Source: Planctomycetota bacterium
Lineage (GTDB): Bacteria > Planctomycetota > PUPC01 > JACPCR01
Assembly (NCBI GenBank): GCA_030740295.1
Contig: JASLXP010000007.1
Location: 1-26,477, forward strand
Length of the DNA stretch: 26,477 nt
Direction: 5' to 3'
A program made the position numbers and the translations under genes. Shown here piece after piece: positions 1 through 8,009 of this stretch; the first letter of the stretch is position 1, and the number at the start of each line of letters is the position of its first letter. The notes below the pieces were generated by a model that was not told the origin of the DNA, made no database searches, and worked only from the letters and a program-made list of their open reading frames with translations.

Positions 1-210
1 ACTGGCAAGGATGAGAAGACCGGCACCTGGATTCTGGAGATGGCGATCCCATGGCGGGACTTCGGACGCGCGCCCGAAAGCGGCACCGTGTGGAGAGCGC
101 AGTTCGGCCGGATTCAACCACTCGCGGGCAAGGAGGAACTGAGCTGTTGGGCGCCTTCCCCGGAGGGATTCAACAACGCGGACTACCTGGGCGTTCTGCT
201 CTTTGAGTAA
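1..210 (+). CDS. C-terminal end of a CBM9-like domain protein (5' end outside window)
   Basis: The open frame runs from the first base to a TAA, giving the last 69 residues of a larger protein. They align almost end to end with the last 68 residues of the 884-aa DUF4838 protein that ends at 6494: both contain an AIPW-x-DFG motif, a VWRAQF motif, a (L/F)SCWAP motif and the identical ending FNNADYLGVLLFE. This ending is typical of family-9-like carbohydrate-binding domains at the C-terminus of exported enzymes. The likely role is sugar binding outside the cytoplasm. The next start codon lies 15 bp downstream, so this gene is probably the preceding member of the same operon. The rest of the protein, quite possibly another DUF4838 paralogue, cannot be seen. 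Confidence 0.8.
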   Translation, partial: TGKDEKTGTWILEMAIPWRDFGRAPESGTVWRAQFGRIQPLAGKEELSCWAPSPEGFNNADYLGVLLFE

Positions 211-225
211 CCTGGACTCCCACAA

Positions 226-3200
226 ATGAGAACCACGACATTCTTCATCGCACTTGCGGCAGCCTGTAGCACACTCGCTGCGGAGCCCGCGGATTCAGTA
301 GAGGGCGCGACCGAGCCGCGAATTCCCATCGCGCGGTCCCCGCAGCAACTCGAAGACATCATGAGCCGGCACGTGGCGAACGCCCGGGTCCATGTCACCA
401 ACCTGATGACGGGCACCAGCACCACCACTGATGGAACGCTCGAGTTGCAGAACAGTGGCACGGTCGTGGAGTTCGGGACCCCGCCCCTGCCCGCGGGACG
501 CCATCGCTTCTGGATCCCCATGAAACTGGTTCCCTACGACGATGGACGGGTCCGCGACCTGGCCGTATCCGTTAAGGCCGGCGACCGCAGTCGCGTGCTC
601 GTGATGGGGGACTTCTCCCCGCAGCAGGAGTTCCAGAACTTCTTCCTGGACTTCACCGTGAGAGAGAGGGAGGCGAGACAGCTTGTGATCACGTGGGAGG
701 TCGGACGGTTCTCCAGGGAGGACCGGGACAAGTCACTTGCGAAGCATGCGCCGGAATCCGTCCAGCCGTCAGCCGGCACACTTCTGACGGAGGACACGGG
801 AGAGGAGGAAGAGGAGGAGGAAGACCCAGACCTCGAGGAAGAGGAGGAAGGGGATTCCGCTGACAAGAAGACCGTGTCCTTCGAGGAGGCGGCCCGGATC
901 GAAGTCAGACTTGAGGTGCTCCCACCCGTCATCGAGGCGAACGTGGTCAAAGCCGCGTCCCTGCTTACGGACAGTCTGCCTTACGAGCCCGGCGAAGGGG
1001 TCTTTCCCCTCTGCGTCGAAGGAAAGGCCGCGGCCGGGATCGTTGTTTCGCCGGAGGTGCGGAAGTCGGTGGTGAAAATGACCGGTCTCGCGCCCGACAT
1101 CCTCCGGGACGAACTGAGATTCGTCACCGGCGCAAGGTTCCACATCGGGGGCCGAGGCTACGACCAGACAATTGAGATCGGCCAGACCGCGGCCGCGCAG
1201 CGCGAGGGCATTCCAGACCTGGCCGAATCGCTCCTCCCCGACGGATTCTGTCTCCGGGTCACGCCGGAGAAGCTTTTCATCTGCGGCCCGACTCCCAGCG
1301 GCACGGCCACTGGCGTCTACTACTTTCTCAACAATGTTCTTCACGTGCGCAAGTACCACGCCTATGGTCTCTTTCACGCCGCGCCCTATGCGCCGAACGC
1401 TTCGCTACCCACAGGCGAGCTGAAGCTGAAGCCGGACTTCCGCCTGCGTGCTTTCAGTACTGGTGGCTTCTATCGCGAGGATTGCCCGCGCAGCGACGTG
1501 TGGTGGCAGCCGTACAACGGCATCCAGTATCACACGGACAGTTGCCCGCAGCCCTTCCTCTTCCATCACGGCATGGTCGGCGTTTTCCAGACGTATAACC
1601 AGGCCATGACCCAGGAGAAGCTCCGGGCGAAGGAGCAGGATTTCCTGAAGAAAGCGACGGCGGCCGGAGACGGGCTCGGCCTGGATGAAGAGGACGCGCC
1701 GGACGGAACGGAAGAAGATGCCGGCTTTGGGGAGGAACTCGCCAAGGACCTCGATGAGGAGCAAGTGCCGAAGAAGAAGACACGTGAAGAGCTGCTCTAT
1801 GACATTCTCGATCACTGTCTGCCGAAGGACCTTCCGGAGGAGAAACGCGAGGCAAGTGTCCGGAAGGTACTCGCACGCAAGGCGGGCTGGCAGCCGTGCT
1901 ACAGCCATGCGGAGACTGTGCGCATTTGCACCGAAGCCGCGATAGCGACCTTCACTGACGACCCTGAACTGCAAGCTTTCTCGGTCGGGATGAACGATTC
2001 GGGAGGATTCTGCTTCTGCGGGGAATGCCGCAAGCTCCTGGAAGGGGAACCCCTTGTCACCGAGGGCAGCTACAAGTACTGGAATCAGGGCTCCATCTAC
2101 TACCACATGATGAACAAGGTCGCAGAGAATGTGGACAAGGAGTTCCCCGGCAAGATGGTCGGCGGCCTTTGCTATCACTACACCACTTCCCCTCCCCGGC
2201 AGTACAAGCTGCGGGACAATATCTTCCTGCTGCGGAATTTCTATCTCGCCAACACCCCACCGGACTGGGTGGAGAAGACCTTGAGGCCGTGGGAAGGAAA
2301 GGCCGCGCACGTGGGGATTTACGAGTACGCCTACCCGACAACAGTACCCCGCTTCAACCTGCACAATCTCCAGCCAATTCTCCGGAAGCGCAAAGAGAAG
2401 GGCGGCAACTTCTTCTACGCTGAGGTCTATCCCGACTGGCAGATCGAGGGGCCGAAGTACTGGCTGATGACGCGAGTGCTGTGGGATAACGACGCGGACG
2501 TGAAGCGTCTGATGGCCGAATACTGCCGCGACCTTTTCGGCGCGGCCTCCGAGCCCATGCTGGAGTATTGGGACCTCTGCGCCAGGATCGTCCCCGAGTC
2601 CGCGGAGCGTGGCCGTTCCCTCAGTCCCTATGGGAACCCTCTCTCCCGCGCGGTGGTCATCTATCCCTACATCGAGCGCATGAAGGAACTCCTTGCCAAG
2701 GCCGAGGCGATGGCAAAGACACGGATCGTGAAGGAGCGCATCCGCTACTTTCGCGGTCCGGTGGAGGTCGATATGGATCTGCTTGCGCGCATCGGCAAGG
2801 CGTACATGTCGGGCGTTGCGACCCAGGCGTCACCGGAAGCCGTGCTCAACAGCGCGGTCGCCGCGGTCGTTAAGCTCGGAGAGTTGGAGAAGGAACTGGG
2901 GAAGATCAAGCACGACTGCGGCTTGGCCAGACGCGACATGCCTCCGTCCAGCTACGCGGGCGGGATCGGTGCAACCATCACTGCGCAGATTGGCGGCATG
3001 CTCGCCCAACGCTTGCGGGAGAAAGCGGAAACGGACTGGCGCGCCCTTTCCCGTGAGGCGGAACAGGCCATCCAGGCCGCGGAGAAGCGCTTCCCCAAAG
3101 ATCCTGAGAAGCAGGCGCTTGGGTGGCTCAAGGAACGCATGAACCACGTCTTCAAGGGCAGCATGAACGCGGTTCCAGAGGTCGAGAACCCGATCGAGAC

Positions 3201-3807
3201 CGACGGAGTCGCAGAAGACGCGTTCCTCAAGCAAGCCCTGAAGTTGACCTTCTATCGGTACAGCGTAGTTCCGCGCCGCAGCAAGGAGGAGCCGAAGCTA
3301 GTGGAGTCAGATTGGACCGAGGTCTACATCGGACACGATGCCGCGGCCCTCTACTTCACGGTAAGGAGCGCGGAGAGTGCCCCCTCCGTCTTTGAGGGCC
3401 ACAGTCAGGACGGCAACTACAACATGTTCACAGGCGACGCGATGACCTTCCATTTCGCGCCGCTCGCGGGCGCCGGGATCGCGCTCCGCATCACCATCGA
3501 CGTGCGGGGCAAGGTCTATGCCTGGAACCCGCCCGAACGCCTGGCTCAGGCGTACGACAAAGAGAAGAAGGTCTGGACCGTCGAGTTGGCCCTGCCGTGG
3601 GACAACGTCTACTTCAAGGAGCACAAGGTGAAGCCGGGCGCGTTCGAGTTGCTCCGCGCCAATTTCCTACGCCACTACAAGACGCCCGAACACCAATTCT
3701 TCCGCGGCCACGGCCCAGCCACCCGCGCCTCAAGCTGGTTCGCCCCCGCTGCCAGGGCCCCCGCCGGCCGGTCACCCGGTCAGACCGGATTGTTGATTCT
3801 GGAATGA
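226..3807 (+). CDS. Secreted DUF4838 protein with acidic insertions and CBM9-like C-terminus (1193 aa)
   Basis: Residues 1-19 form a signal peptide ending in LAA, so export is expected. Residues about 290-390 resemble the N-terminal alpha/beta domain seen before alpha-glucuronidase and DUF4838 barrels. The DUF4838 core covers about 400-900 and includes a C-x-C-x-x-C motif at C596, C598 and C601, just after an MND segment. Residues about 990-1190 form a CBM9-like domain. DUF4838 has no firmly established reaction; a role on uronate-containing glycans is inferred from the fold and neighbours. Two Glu/Asp-rich low-complexity stretches (about 190-220 and 485-522) are odd and absent from the paralogue at 3840. 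The second sits inside the core just before the WQPC segment both proteins share. The ATG at 226 is chosen because of the signal peptide, although no good ribosome binding site precedes it; coupling to the gene 15 bp upstream may compensate. Confidence 0.85.
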   Translation: MRTTTFFIALAAACSTLAAEPADSVEGATEPRIPIARSPQQLEDIMSRHVANARVHVTNLMTGTSTTTDGTLELQNSGTVVEFGTPPLPAGRHRFWIPMKLVPYDDGRVRDLAVSVKAGDRSRVLVMGDFSPQQEFQNFFLDFTVREREARQLVITWEVGRFSREDRDKSLAKHAPESVQPSAGTLLTEDTGEEEEEEEDPDLEEEEEGDSADKKTVSFEEAARIEVRLEVLPPVIEANVVKAASLLTDSLPYEPGEGVFPLCVEGKAAAGIVVSPEVRKSVVKMTGLAPDILRDELRFVTGARFHIGGRGYDQTIEIGQTAAAQREGIPDLAESLLPDGFCLRVTPEKLFICGPTPSGTATGVYYFLNNVLHVRKYHAYGLFHAAPYAPNASLPTGELKLKPDFRLRAFSTGGFYREDCPRSDVWWQPYNGIQYHTDSCPQPFLFHHGMVGVFQTYNQAMTQEKLRAKEQDFLKKATAAGDGLGLDEEDAPDGTEEDAGFGEELAKDLDEEQVPKKKTREELLYDILDHCLPKDLPEEKREASVRKVLARKAGWQPCYSHAETVRICTEAAIATFTDDPELQAFSVGMNDSGGFCFCGECRKLLEGEPLVTEGSYKYWNQGSIYYHMMNKVAENVDKEFPGKMVGGLCYHYTTSPPRQYKLRDNIFLLRNFYLANTPPDWVEKTLRPWEGKAAHVGIYEYAYPTTVPRFNLHNLQPILRKRKEKGGNFFYAEVYPDWQIEGPKYWLMTRVLWDNDADVKRLMAEYCRDLFGAASEPMLEYWDLCARIVPESAERGRSLSPYGNPLSRAVVIYPYIERMKELLAKAEAMAKTRIVKERIRYFRGPVEVDMDLLARIGKAYMSGVATQASPEAVLNSAVAAVVKLGELEKELGKIKHDCGLARRDMPPSSYAGGIGATITAQIGGMLAQRLREKAETDWRALSREAEQAIQAAEKRFPKDPEKQALGWLKERMNHVFKGSMNAVPEVENPIETDGVAEDAFLKQALKLTFYRYSVVPRRSKEEPKLVESDWTEVYIGHDAAALYFTVRSAESAPSVFEGHSQDGNYNMFTGDAMTFHFAPLAGAGIALRITIDVRGKVYAWNPPERLAQAYDKEKKVWTVELALPWDNVYFKEHKVKPGAFELLRANFLRHYKTPEHQFFRGHGPATRASSWFAPAARAPAGRSPGQTGLLILE
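800..852 (+). repeat. GAG/GAA low-complexity tract encoding a Glu-rich stretch
   Basis: This purine-rich stretch is built almost only of GAG and GAA codons, interrupted by one Asp-Pro-Asp-Leu unit. It encodes an acidic run inside the 1193-aa secreted protein, between its N-terminal beta-rich region and the alpha-glucuronidase-like domain. It is likely a flexible linker that can change in length by slippage. Confidence 0.75.
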
Positions 3808-3827
3808 GATAGGACCTCTTCTGCGAT

Positions 3828-3832
3828 AGGAG
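3828..3832 (+). promoter_or_regulatory. Ribosome binding site AGGAG for the 884-aa gene
   Basis: AGGAG sits 7 bp before the ATG at 3840. A second ATG follows directly at 3843; the spacing favours the first. Confidence 0.65.
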
Positions 3833-3839
3833 TAACAAA

Positions 3840-6494
3840 ATGATGAGTCGGTATGCACCCGTTGGTATGGCTGTTCTGGTCTGTTCTTCCGCGGTACTTT
3901 CGGAGCCGCTCCACCTGGTCAAAGACGGAAAGGCCCAAGCTGTCATTGTTGCGGAGAAAACGGAAGGCAAAGCCGGCTGGCCGTTGCGGGCCGCGGTTGG
4001 GGAGTTGCAGAAGTACATCCGGCAGATCGCCGGCTGTAATCTGCGTACGCAGCAGGACGGGACCGCAGTGAATGGCACGGCCATCCACGTGGGCCGCACT
4101 GAGTACGTAAAGGGCCTGAAACTCGGCCTCGAAGAACTTGATAAAGAGGGCGTGTTGCTCAAGCGGGTGGGCGACCGCGTCGTGCTCGTCGGCGGCTCTC
4201 ACCTGGGCACGCGTCACGCCGTGCGGATTTTCCTCGAAGAGGTCTGCGGCGTTCGGCAGTACCTGCCAGGGGATCTGTGGAAGATCGTCCCTAAGGCCAA
4301 AGACATAAGAGTCGAGCAACTCGACCGGAAGGAAAGCCCGAGCTATCTGAACCGCTACACCAGCGGCGTGCTCCACGAACGATGGATGGAGTGGAACCGC
4401 GCTAGTTGGCCGGAGCGGTACTGGATCGGCCACAACATCGGGAAGGTCATTGACCCGGATGTCTACGGCAAAGAGCATCCGGAGTACTTCCCTTTGATCG
4501 GCGGGAAGCGGAACGCTCCCCACGCGAAGAGTAGACACAAGTACGCGAACTGGCAGCCGTGTTTGAGCAACCCGGCGGTAGCGAAGATCGCGGTCGAGGC
4601 TGCCCGGAAATACTTTGATGAGCGTCCGGACGACGAGTGTTTCAGCCTCGCGCAGAACGACAACTACGGGTGGTGTCAGTGCGACAAATGTATAAGCATG
4701 AACGGAGGCCTGAAATACGATGAGGTCGGGCATATATGCTTCTCAGATCTGTTCTTCCGCTTCCTCAACCAGGTGTGCGCGGAACTCGAGAAGACGCATC
4801 CCGGCAAGAAGATCGGGACCATGGCCTATCAATGCGGCACGTATGCCCCGCCTTCGGTCAAGGTCCATCCGAACATCATCATCCTCATCGTGAATGACCG
4901 GTCGCGCTTCCACTTCGACCCCAAATTCCGCAAGGAGGAGAAAGCCTACCTGGAGAGCTGGGCCAAGGTCGCCCACGCCTTTGCCTTTCACAACTGGCAC
5001 TATGGAACTCGCTTCCTGATCCCGCGGCTGGAACTGAAGTCCACCCAGGACTTTCTGCGATACGCTCATTCCATCGGCGGAGTCGGGTATCACGGCGAGG
5101 AATACCCGAACTGGGGCCTCGAAGGACCGAAGACCTGGATCACCACCAAACTCCTGTGGAACGTCAACGCCGACGTTGACGCCCTGTTGCAGGAATTCTG
5201 TACGAGCTACTTTGGGGACGCGGCCGCCTCCATGCGCAGGTTCTATGACACGCTTGAGGAGGCATGGAACACGCAGCCGATTCTGGATATCTACGTCAAC
5301 AGCCTCTATCTGTGGCGTGAGGACCGCCGACAGCTCAATATCGTCACACCGTGCGTGGCAGAGAGGTGTCGCGGGTCTCTGAAGGAGGCGCTAGGCCTCG
5401 CGAAGAGCGAAATCCAGCGGAAGCGTATTGAGCACATCAGTAAGACGTTCCGAGTCACCGAGTACTTCGTCCAGCGAGAGGCGACCTACAGAGCCATCGA
5501 CGTGCGGAAGCACCTGGAACCCGTGACGTTCGCGGAACTGGTGGACAACCTGAACCAGATGCTCTACGCGGGCAGGGCGGTTAGGAAGTACGTGGGCAAG
5601 AACATCCTGAAAGACCTGCTGACCTTCCACCGCGGCTGGCCGGGCAGTATCCCGATGGACATCTACTACTGTGAGCTCGGCAGTCAGATCGCCAGTGAAC
5701 TCGCCTCGCGTCAGGTGGCAGAGGAGAAGCCCGCGTCCCAGTCAGCGATGACAGAGGCGCTCCTCGCCAGGTTCGACGCCATGGCGAAGGTGGTGACTGA
5801 TTCGGCCGCTGCGAATCCCCTGACGCAGGGCCTCGCCTGGCCGGACTTCGGGGAACGCGTGCGCAATTACCTCGGCGCCGTAGCCTTTGTACCCCGCCTC
5901 AAGAAGCCGCCCGTGATCGACGGCCAAGTGGGCGAAGGCGAATGGGGACGCGCCCCTAACCTGACCGGTTTCAAAATATACAAGAAGAAGGGCACCCTGA
6001 AAGACAAGGCCAAACACCAGACGACCGTTCTGGTGGGGTATGACAGTAAAGCCCTGTACGTGGCCTATGTCTGTAATGAGCAGGATGTCGCCGCGCTCAC
6101 GGTGGCTCACGACGGGCATGACAGCAGCGTGTGGCAAGACGATTCAGCCGATTTCACGATCCTGCCGGCGGGGATTCAGAAGGAGAACTTCCTCCACTAT
6201 ATCGTCAACCCAAAGGGCGTATTGTATGATGCCAAAGGATCGGGTCCGGGCAGCAGCGACTGGAACGGCAAGCCAAGCATCGCTTGCGGCAAGGACGGAC
6301 AGAGGAACGCGTGGACGCTCGAGGTGGCGATACCATGGTCAGATTTCGGGAAGCAACCGGCTTCGGGTCAAGTATGGCGGGCACAGTTTGCGCGCATCAA
6401 CTCAGAGGGGATGGCGCAAGAGTTCAGTTGCTGGGCCCCGACCTCTGCAGGCTTCAACAACGCCGACTACCTGGGTGTCTTGCTGTTTGAGTGA
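3840..6494 (+). CDS. Secreted DUF4838 protein with CBM9-like C-terminus (884 aa)
   Basis: A short signal peptide (about residues 1-21, ending LSEP) precedes an N-terminal alpha/beta domain (about 25-165) containing the AAVGELQKYI pattern typical of DUF4838 and alpha-glucuronidase N-termini. The DUF4838 core covers about 170-560 and has the C-x-C-x-x-C motif at C279, C281 and C284, after the sequence SLAQND. Residues about 680-884 form the CBM9-like sugar-binding domain, beginning around PPVIDGQVGEGEW. The protein is probably an extracytoplasmic glycosidase-like enzyme or glycan-binding factor; the reaction of the family is not firmly established. It is the cleaner paralogue of the 1193-aa protein, without acidic insertions. 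It starts 32 bp after that gene and is certainly in the same operon. Its final 68 residues match the gene fragment at the window start. Confidence 0.88.
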   Translation: MMSRYAPVGMAVLVCSSAVLSEPLHLVKDGKAQAVIVAEKTEGKAGWPLRAAVGELQKYIRQIAGCNLRTQQDGTAVNGTAIHVGRTEYVKGLKLGLEELDKEGVLLKRVGDRVVLVGGSHLGTRHAVRIFLEEVCGVRQYLPGDLWKIVPKAKDIRVEQLDRKESPSYLNRYTSGVLHERWMEWNRASWPERYWIGHNIGKVIDPDVYGKEHPEYFPLIGGKRNAPHAKSRHKYANWQPCLSNPAVAKIAVEAARKYFDERPDDECFSLAQNDNYGWCQCDKCISMNGGLKYDEVGHICFSDLFFRFLNQVCAELEKTHPGKKIGTMAYQCGTYAPPSVKVHPNIIILIVNDRSRFHFDPKFRKEEKAYLESWAKVAHAFAFHNWHYGTRFLIPRLELKSTQDFLRYAHSIGGVGYHGEEYPNWGLEGPKTWITTKLLWNVNADVDALLQEFCTSYFGDAAASMRRFYDTLEEAWNTQPILDIYVNSLYLWREDRRQLNIVTPCVAERCRGSLKEALGLAKSEIQRKRIEHISKTFRVTEYFVQREATYRAIDVRKHLEPVTFAELVDNLNQMLYAGRAVRKYVGKNILKDLLTFHRGWPGSIPMDIYYCELGSQIASELASRQVAEEKPASQSAMTEALLARFDAMAKVVTDSAAANPLTQGLAWPDFGERVRNYLGAVAFVPRLKKPPVIDGQVGEGEWGRAPNLTGFKIYKKKGTLKDKAKHQTTVLVGYDSKALYVAYVCNEQDVAALTVAHDGHDSSVWQDDSADFTILPAGIQKENFLHYIVNPKGVLYDAKGSGPGSSDWNGKPSIACGKDGQRNAWTLEVAIPWSDFGKQPASGQVWRAQFARINSEGMAQEFSCWAPTSAGFNNADYLGVLLFE

Positions 6495-6500
6495 GGTGAC

Positions 6501-6590
6501 CAGGTTTCAGGTTTCAGGTGTCAGTGTTCAGGAAATCCGTAAGCCACCCACCGACCTCTTTCCAGACACCAGACACCAGCCACCTTGCCA
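6501..6590. repeat. Degenerate short repeat between operon genes
   Basis: The only sizeable gap in the plus-strand operon (6495-6605) holds CAGGTTT/CAGGTGT-type units in tandem (6501-6532). About 30 bp later come CCAGACA/CCAGCCA units (6562-6584) that are partly complementary to the first set. RNA from here could fold into an imperfect hairpin. It could be a dispersed intergenic repeat or a processing or attenuation site inside the operon; the sequence does not decide. Confidence 0.5.
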
Positions 6591-6605
6591 ACTGAGGGGG
6601 AAAGA

Positions 6606-8009
6606 ATGAGTAGTCAGGTCCATGCCAAGTCCGGGAAGTCTCTTAAGGGAGTCATCATCATGCTGGCGATGGTCATCTCGCATTCGTCTGCCGGTGGCGA
6701 AGAGGCGACCAAAGCCGACTTCCCCGGCGATGCGGAGCGCAAGGCGAAGATGACTCCCGGGGAACTGGCGTGGGAAGAAGTGCTCGAGGCCAGCCTTGGG
6801 AAGTTCTACTTGCCACGCTACAAAGAGGCCAAGGCCAAGGGACACAAGACCGCGTGGGACTACGTTAAAGATGACCCCAAACTGCCGCGGGTACTGTTGA
6901 TCGGCGATTCCATTTCACGTGGATATACGATGCCGGTTCGCCGCATGCTGAAAGGCAAGGTGAATGTCCACCGCGCGCCGGAGAACTGCGGCAAGACCTC
7001 GAACGGGCTCAGGAAGCTCGACACCTGGCTCGGCAACGGACGCTGGGACCTGCTCCACTTCAACTTCGGCATTCACGATCGCAAGCTCAACCCCGAGGAC
7101 TATGCCGATCGCCTCGAGATGATCGTCGAACGCCTGAAGCCAGCGACGGACCGGCTGGTCTTCGCGATGTCGACACCCATCGCCAAAGAGGACGAGATGT
7201 ACATTCCGGGTTCGTCGGCCCGGTCGAACAAGATCGCCCGGAAGATCATGAAGCGCCACGGTATTCCGGTCAATGACCTCCACGCGCTGATGCTGCCGAA
7301 GCTGAAGGAGTACCAGAACCCGCGCGATTGCCACTTCACCCTCGAAGGCTACGAGGTGATCGGGCGGCAAGTGGCCGACGTGATCTCCCGGCAACTGAAG
7401 GAAACGCCGACGCATTCCACCGCGCGTCCTGCCGCGGCCAAAGGCGAGAGGCTGATCTTTTCCGACAACTTCAACAGGAAGGCCCTCGGCGAAGGCTGGC
7501 GCCTCGTGCGAGGCAAGGCAGCCATCCGGGACAACGCTCTTCATCTCGAGGGTCCCGCCGGACTGAACATCAAGCCCGACGGCGACGCGACCAGACTCGG
7601 AAGAGACCTACGCGTCGAGTACGACACCGCATCCGACGACCCCATTGACATGAGCCTGCTGCTGAACGTCTCCAACGGCGGCGACGGCAACAATCAGTTC
7701 TGTGTATCGGGCGGCTATTTCTTCGGCGTCGCCAGCGGCCTGAAGCAAGCTTTCCGAATCCTCGCCTTCGGCAAGGAGCTGGCCCGGGCGGACGCACCAA
7801 AGATCGAGCCGGGGCGGACGTATCACGTCACCGTCGAGAAGCGCGACGGCAGCATGCGGATACTTGTCGACGGAACAGAAGTACTGAAAGTCGACAAGCA
7901 GAACCTCGTCGGCGCGGGGTCCCTTGGCTTCTACGTCTGGAATTCCGCAAGCTTCGACAACCTGAAGGTCTACGCACTCCCACCTGGAACTTCGGAGAAA
8001 AGGCAATGA
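6606..8009 (+). CDS. Secreted SGNH/GDSL hydrolase fused to a concanavalin-like beta-sandwich (467 aa)
   Basis: The ATG at 6606 is chosen over the TTG at 6585 because GAGGGGGAAAG precedes it. A signal peptide (about residues 1-36, hydrophobic VIIMLAMVI) suggests export. Residues about 90-270 are an SGNH hydrolase: block I GDS with nucleophile S102, a block II-like NCGKTSNG segment, block III as FGIHD (G155 to D158, where the usual Asn is His), and the catalytic pair D241 and H243 in RDCHFT. Residues 285-460 form a beta-sandwich like DUF1080/3-keto-disaccharide hydrolase or LamG domains. SGNH enzymes of this kind often remove acetyl groups from polysaccharides, so an acetylesterase helping the glycan enzymes is likely. 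The following gene overlaps its stop by ATGA, so translation is coupled. Confidence 0.85.
   Translation: MSSQVHAKSGKSLKGVIIMLAMVISHSSAGGEEATKADFPGDAERKAKMTPGELAWEEVLEASLGKFYLPRYKEAKAKGHKTAWDYVKDDPKLPRVLLIGDSISRGYTMPVRRMLKGKVNVHRAPENCGKTSNGLRKLDTWLGNGRWDLLHFNFGIHDRKLNPEDYADRLEMIVERLKPATDRLVFAMSTPIAKEDEMYIPGSSARSNKIARKIMKRHGIPVNDLHALMLPKLKEYQNPRDCHFTLEGYEVIGRQVADVISRQLKETPTHSTARPAAAKGERLIFSDNFNRKALGEGWRLVRGKAAIRDNALHLEGPAGLNIKPDGDATRLGRDLRVEYDTASDDPIDMSLLLNVSNGGDGNNQFCVSGGYFFGVASGLKQAFRILAFGKELARADAPKIEPGRTYHVTVEKRDGSMRILVDGTEVLKVDKQNLVGAGSLGFYVWNSASFDNLKVYALPPGTSEKRQ

Noticed and set aside
1405..2364. Long antisense open frame inside the 1193-aa gene (a similar one at 3780-4733)
   Set aside because: No recognisable domain or ribosome binding site; the opposite strand codes for clear DUF4838 proteins.
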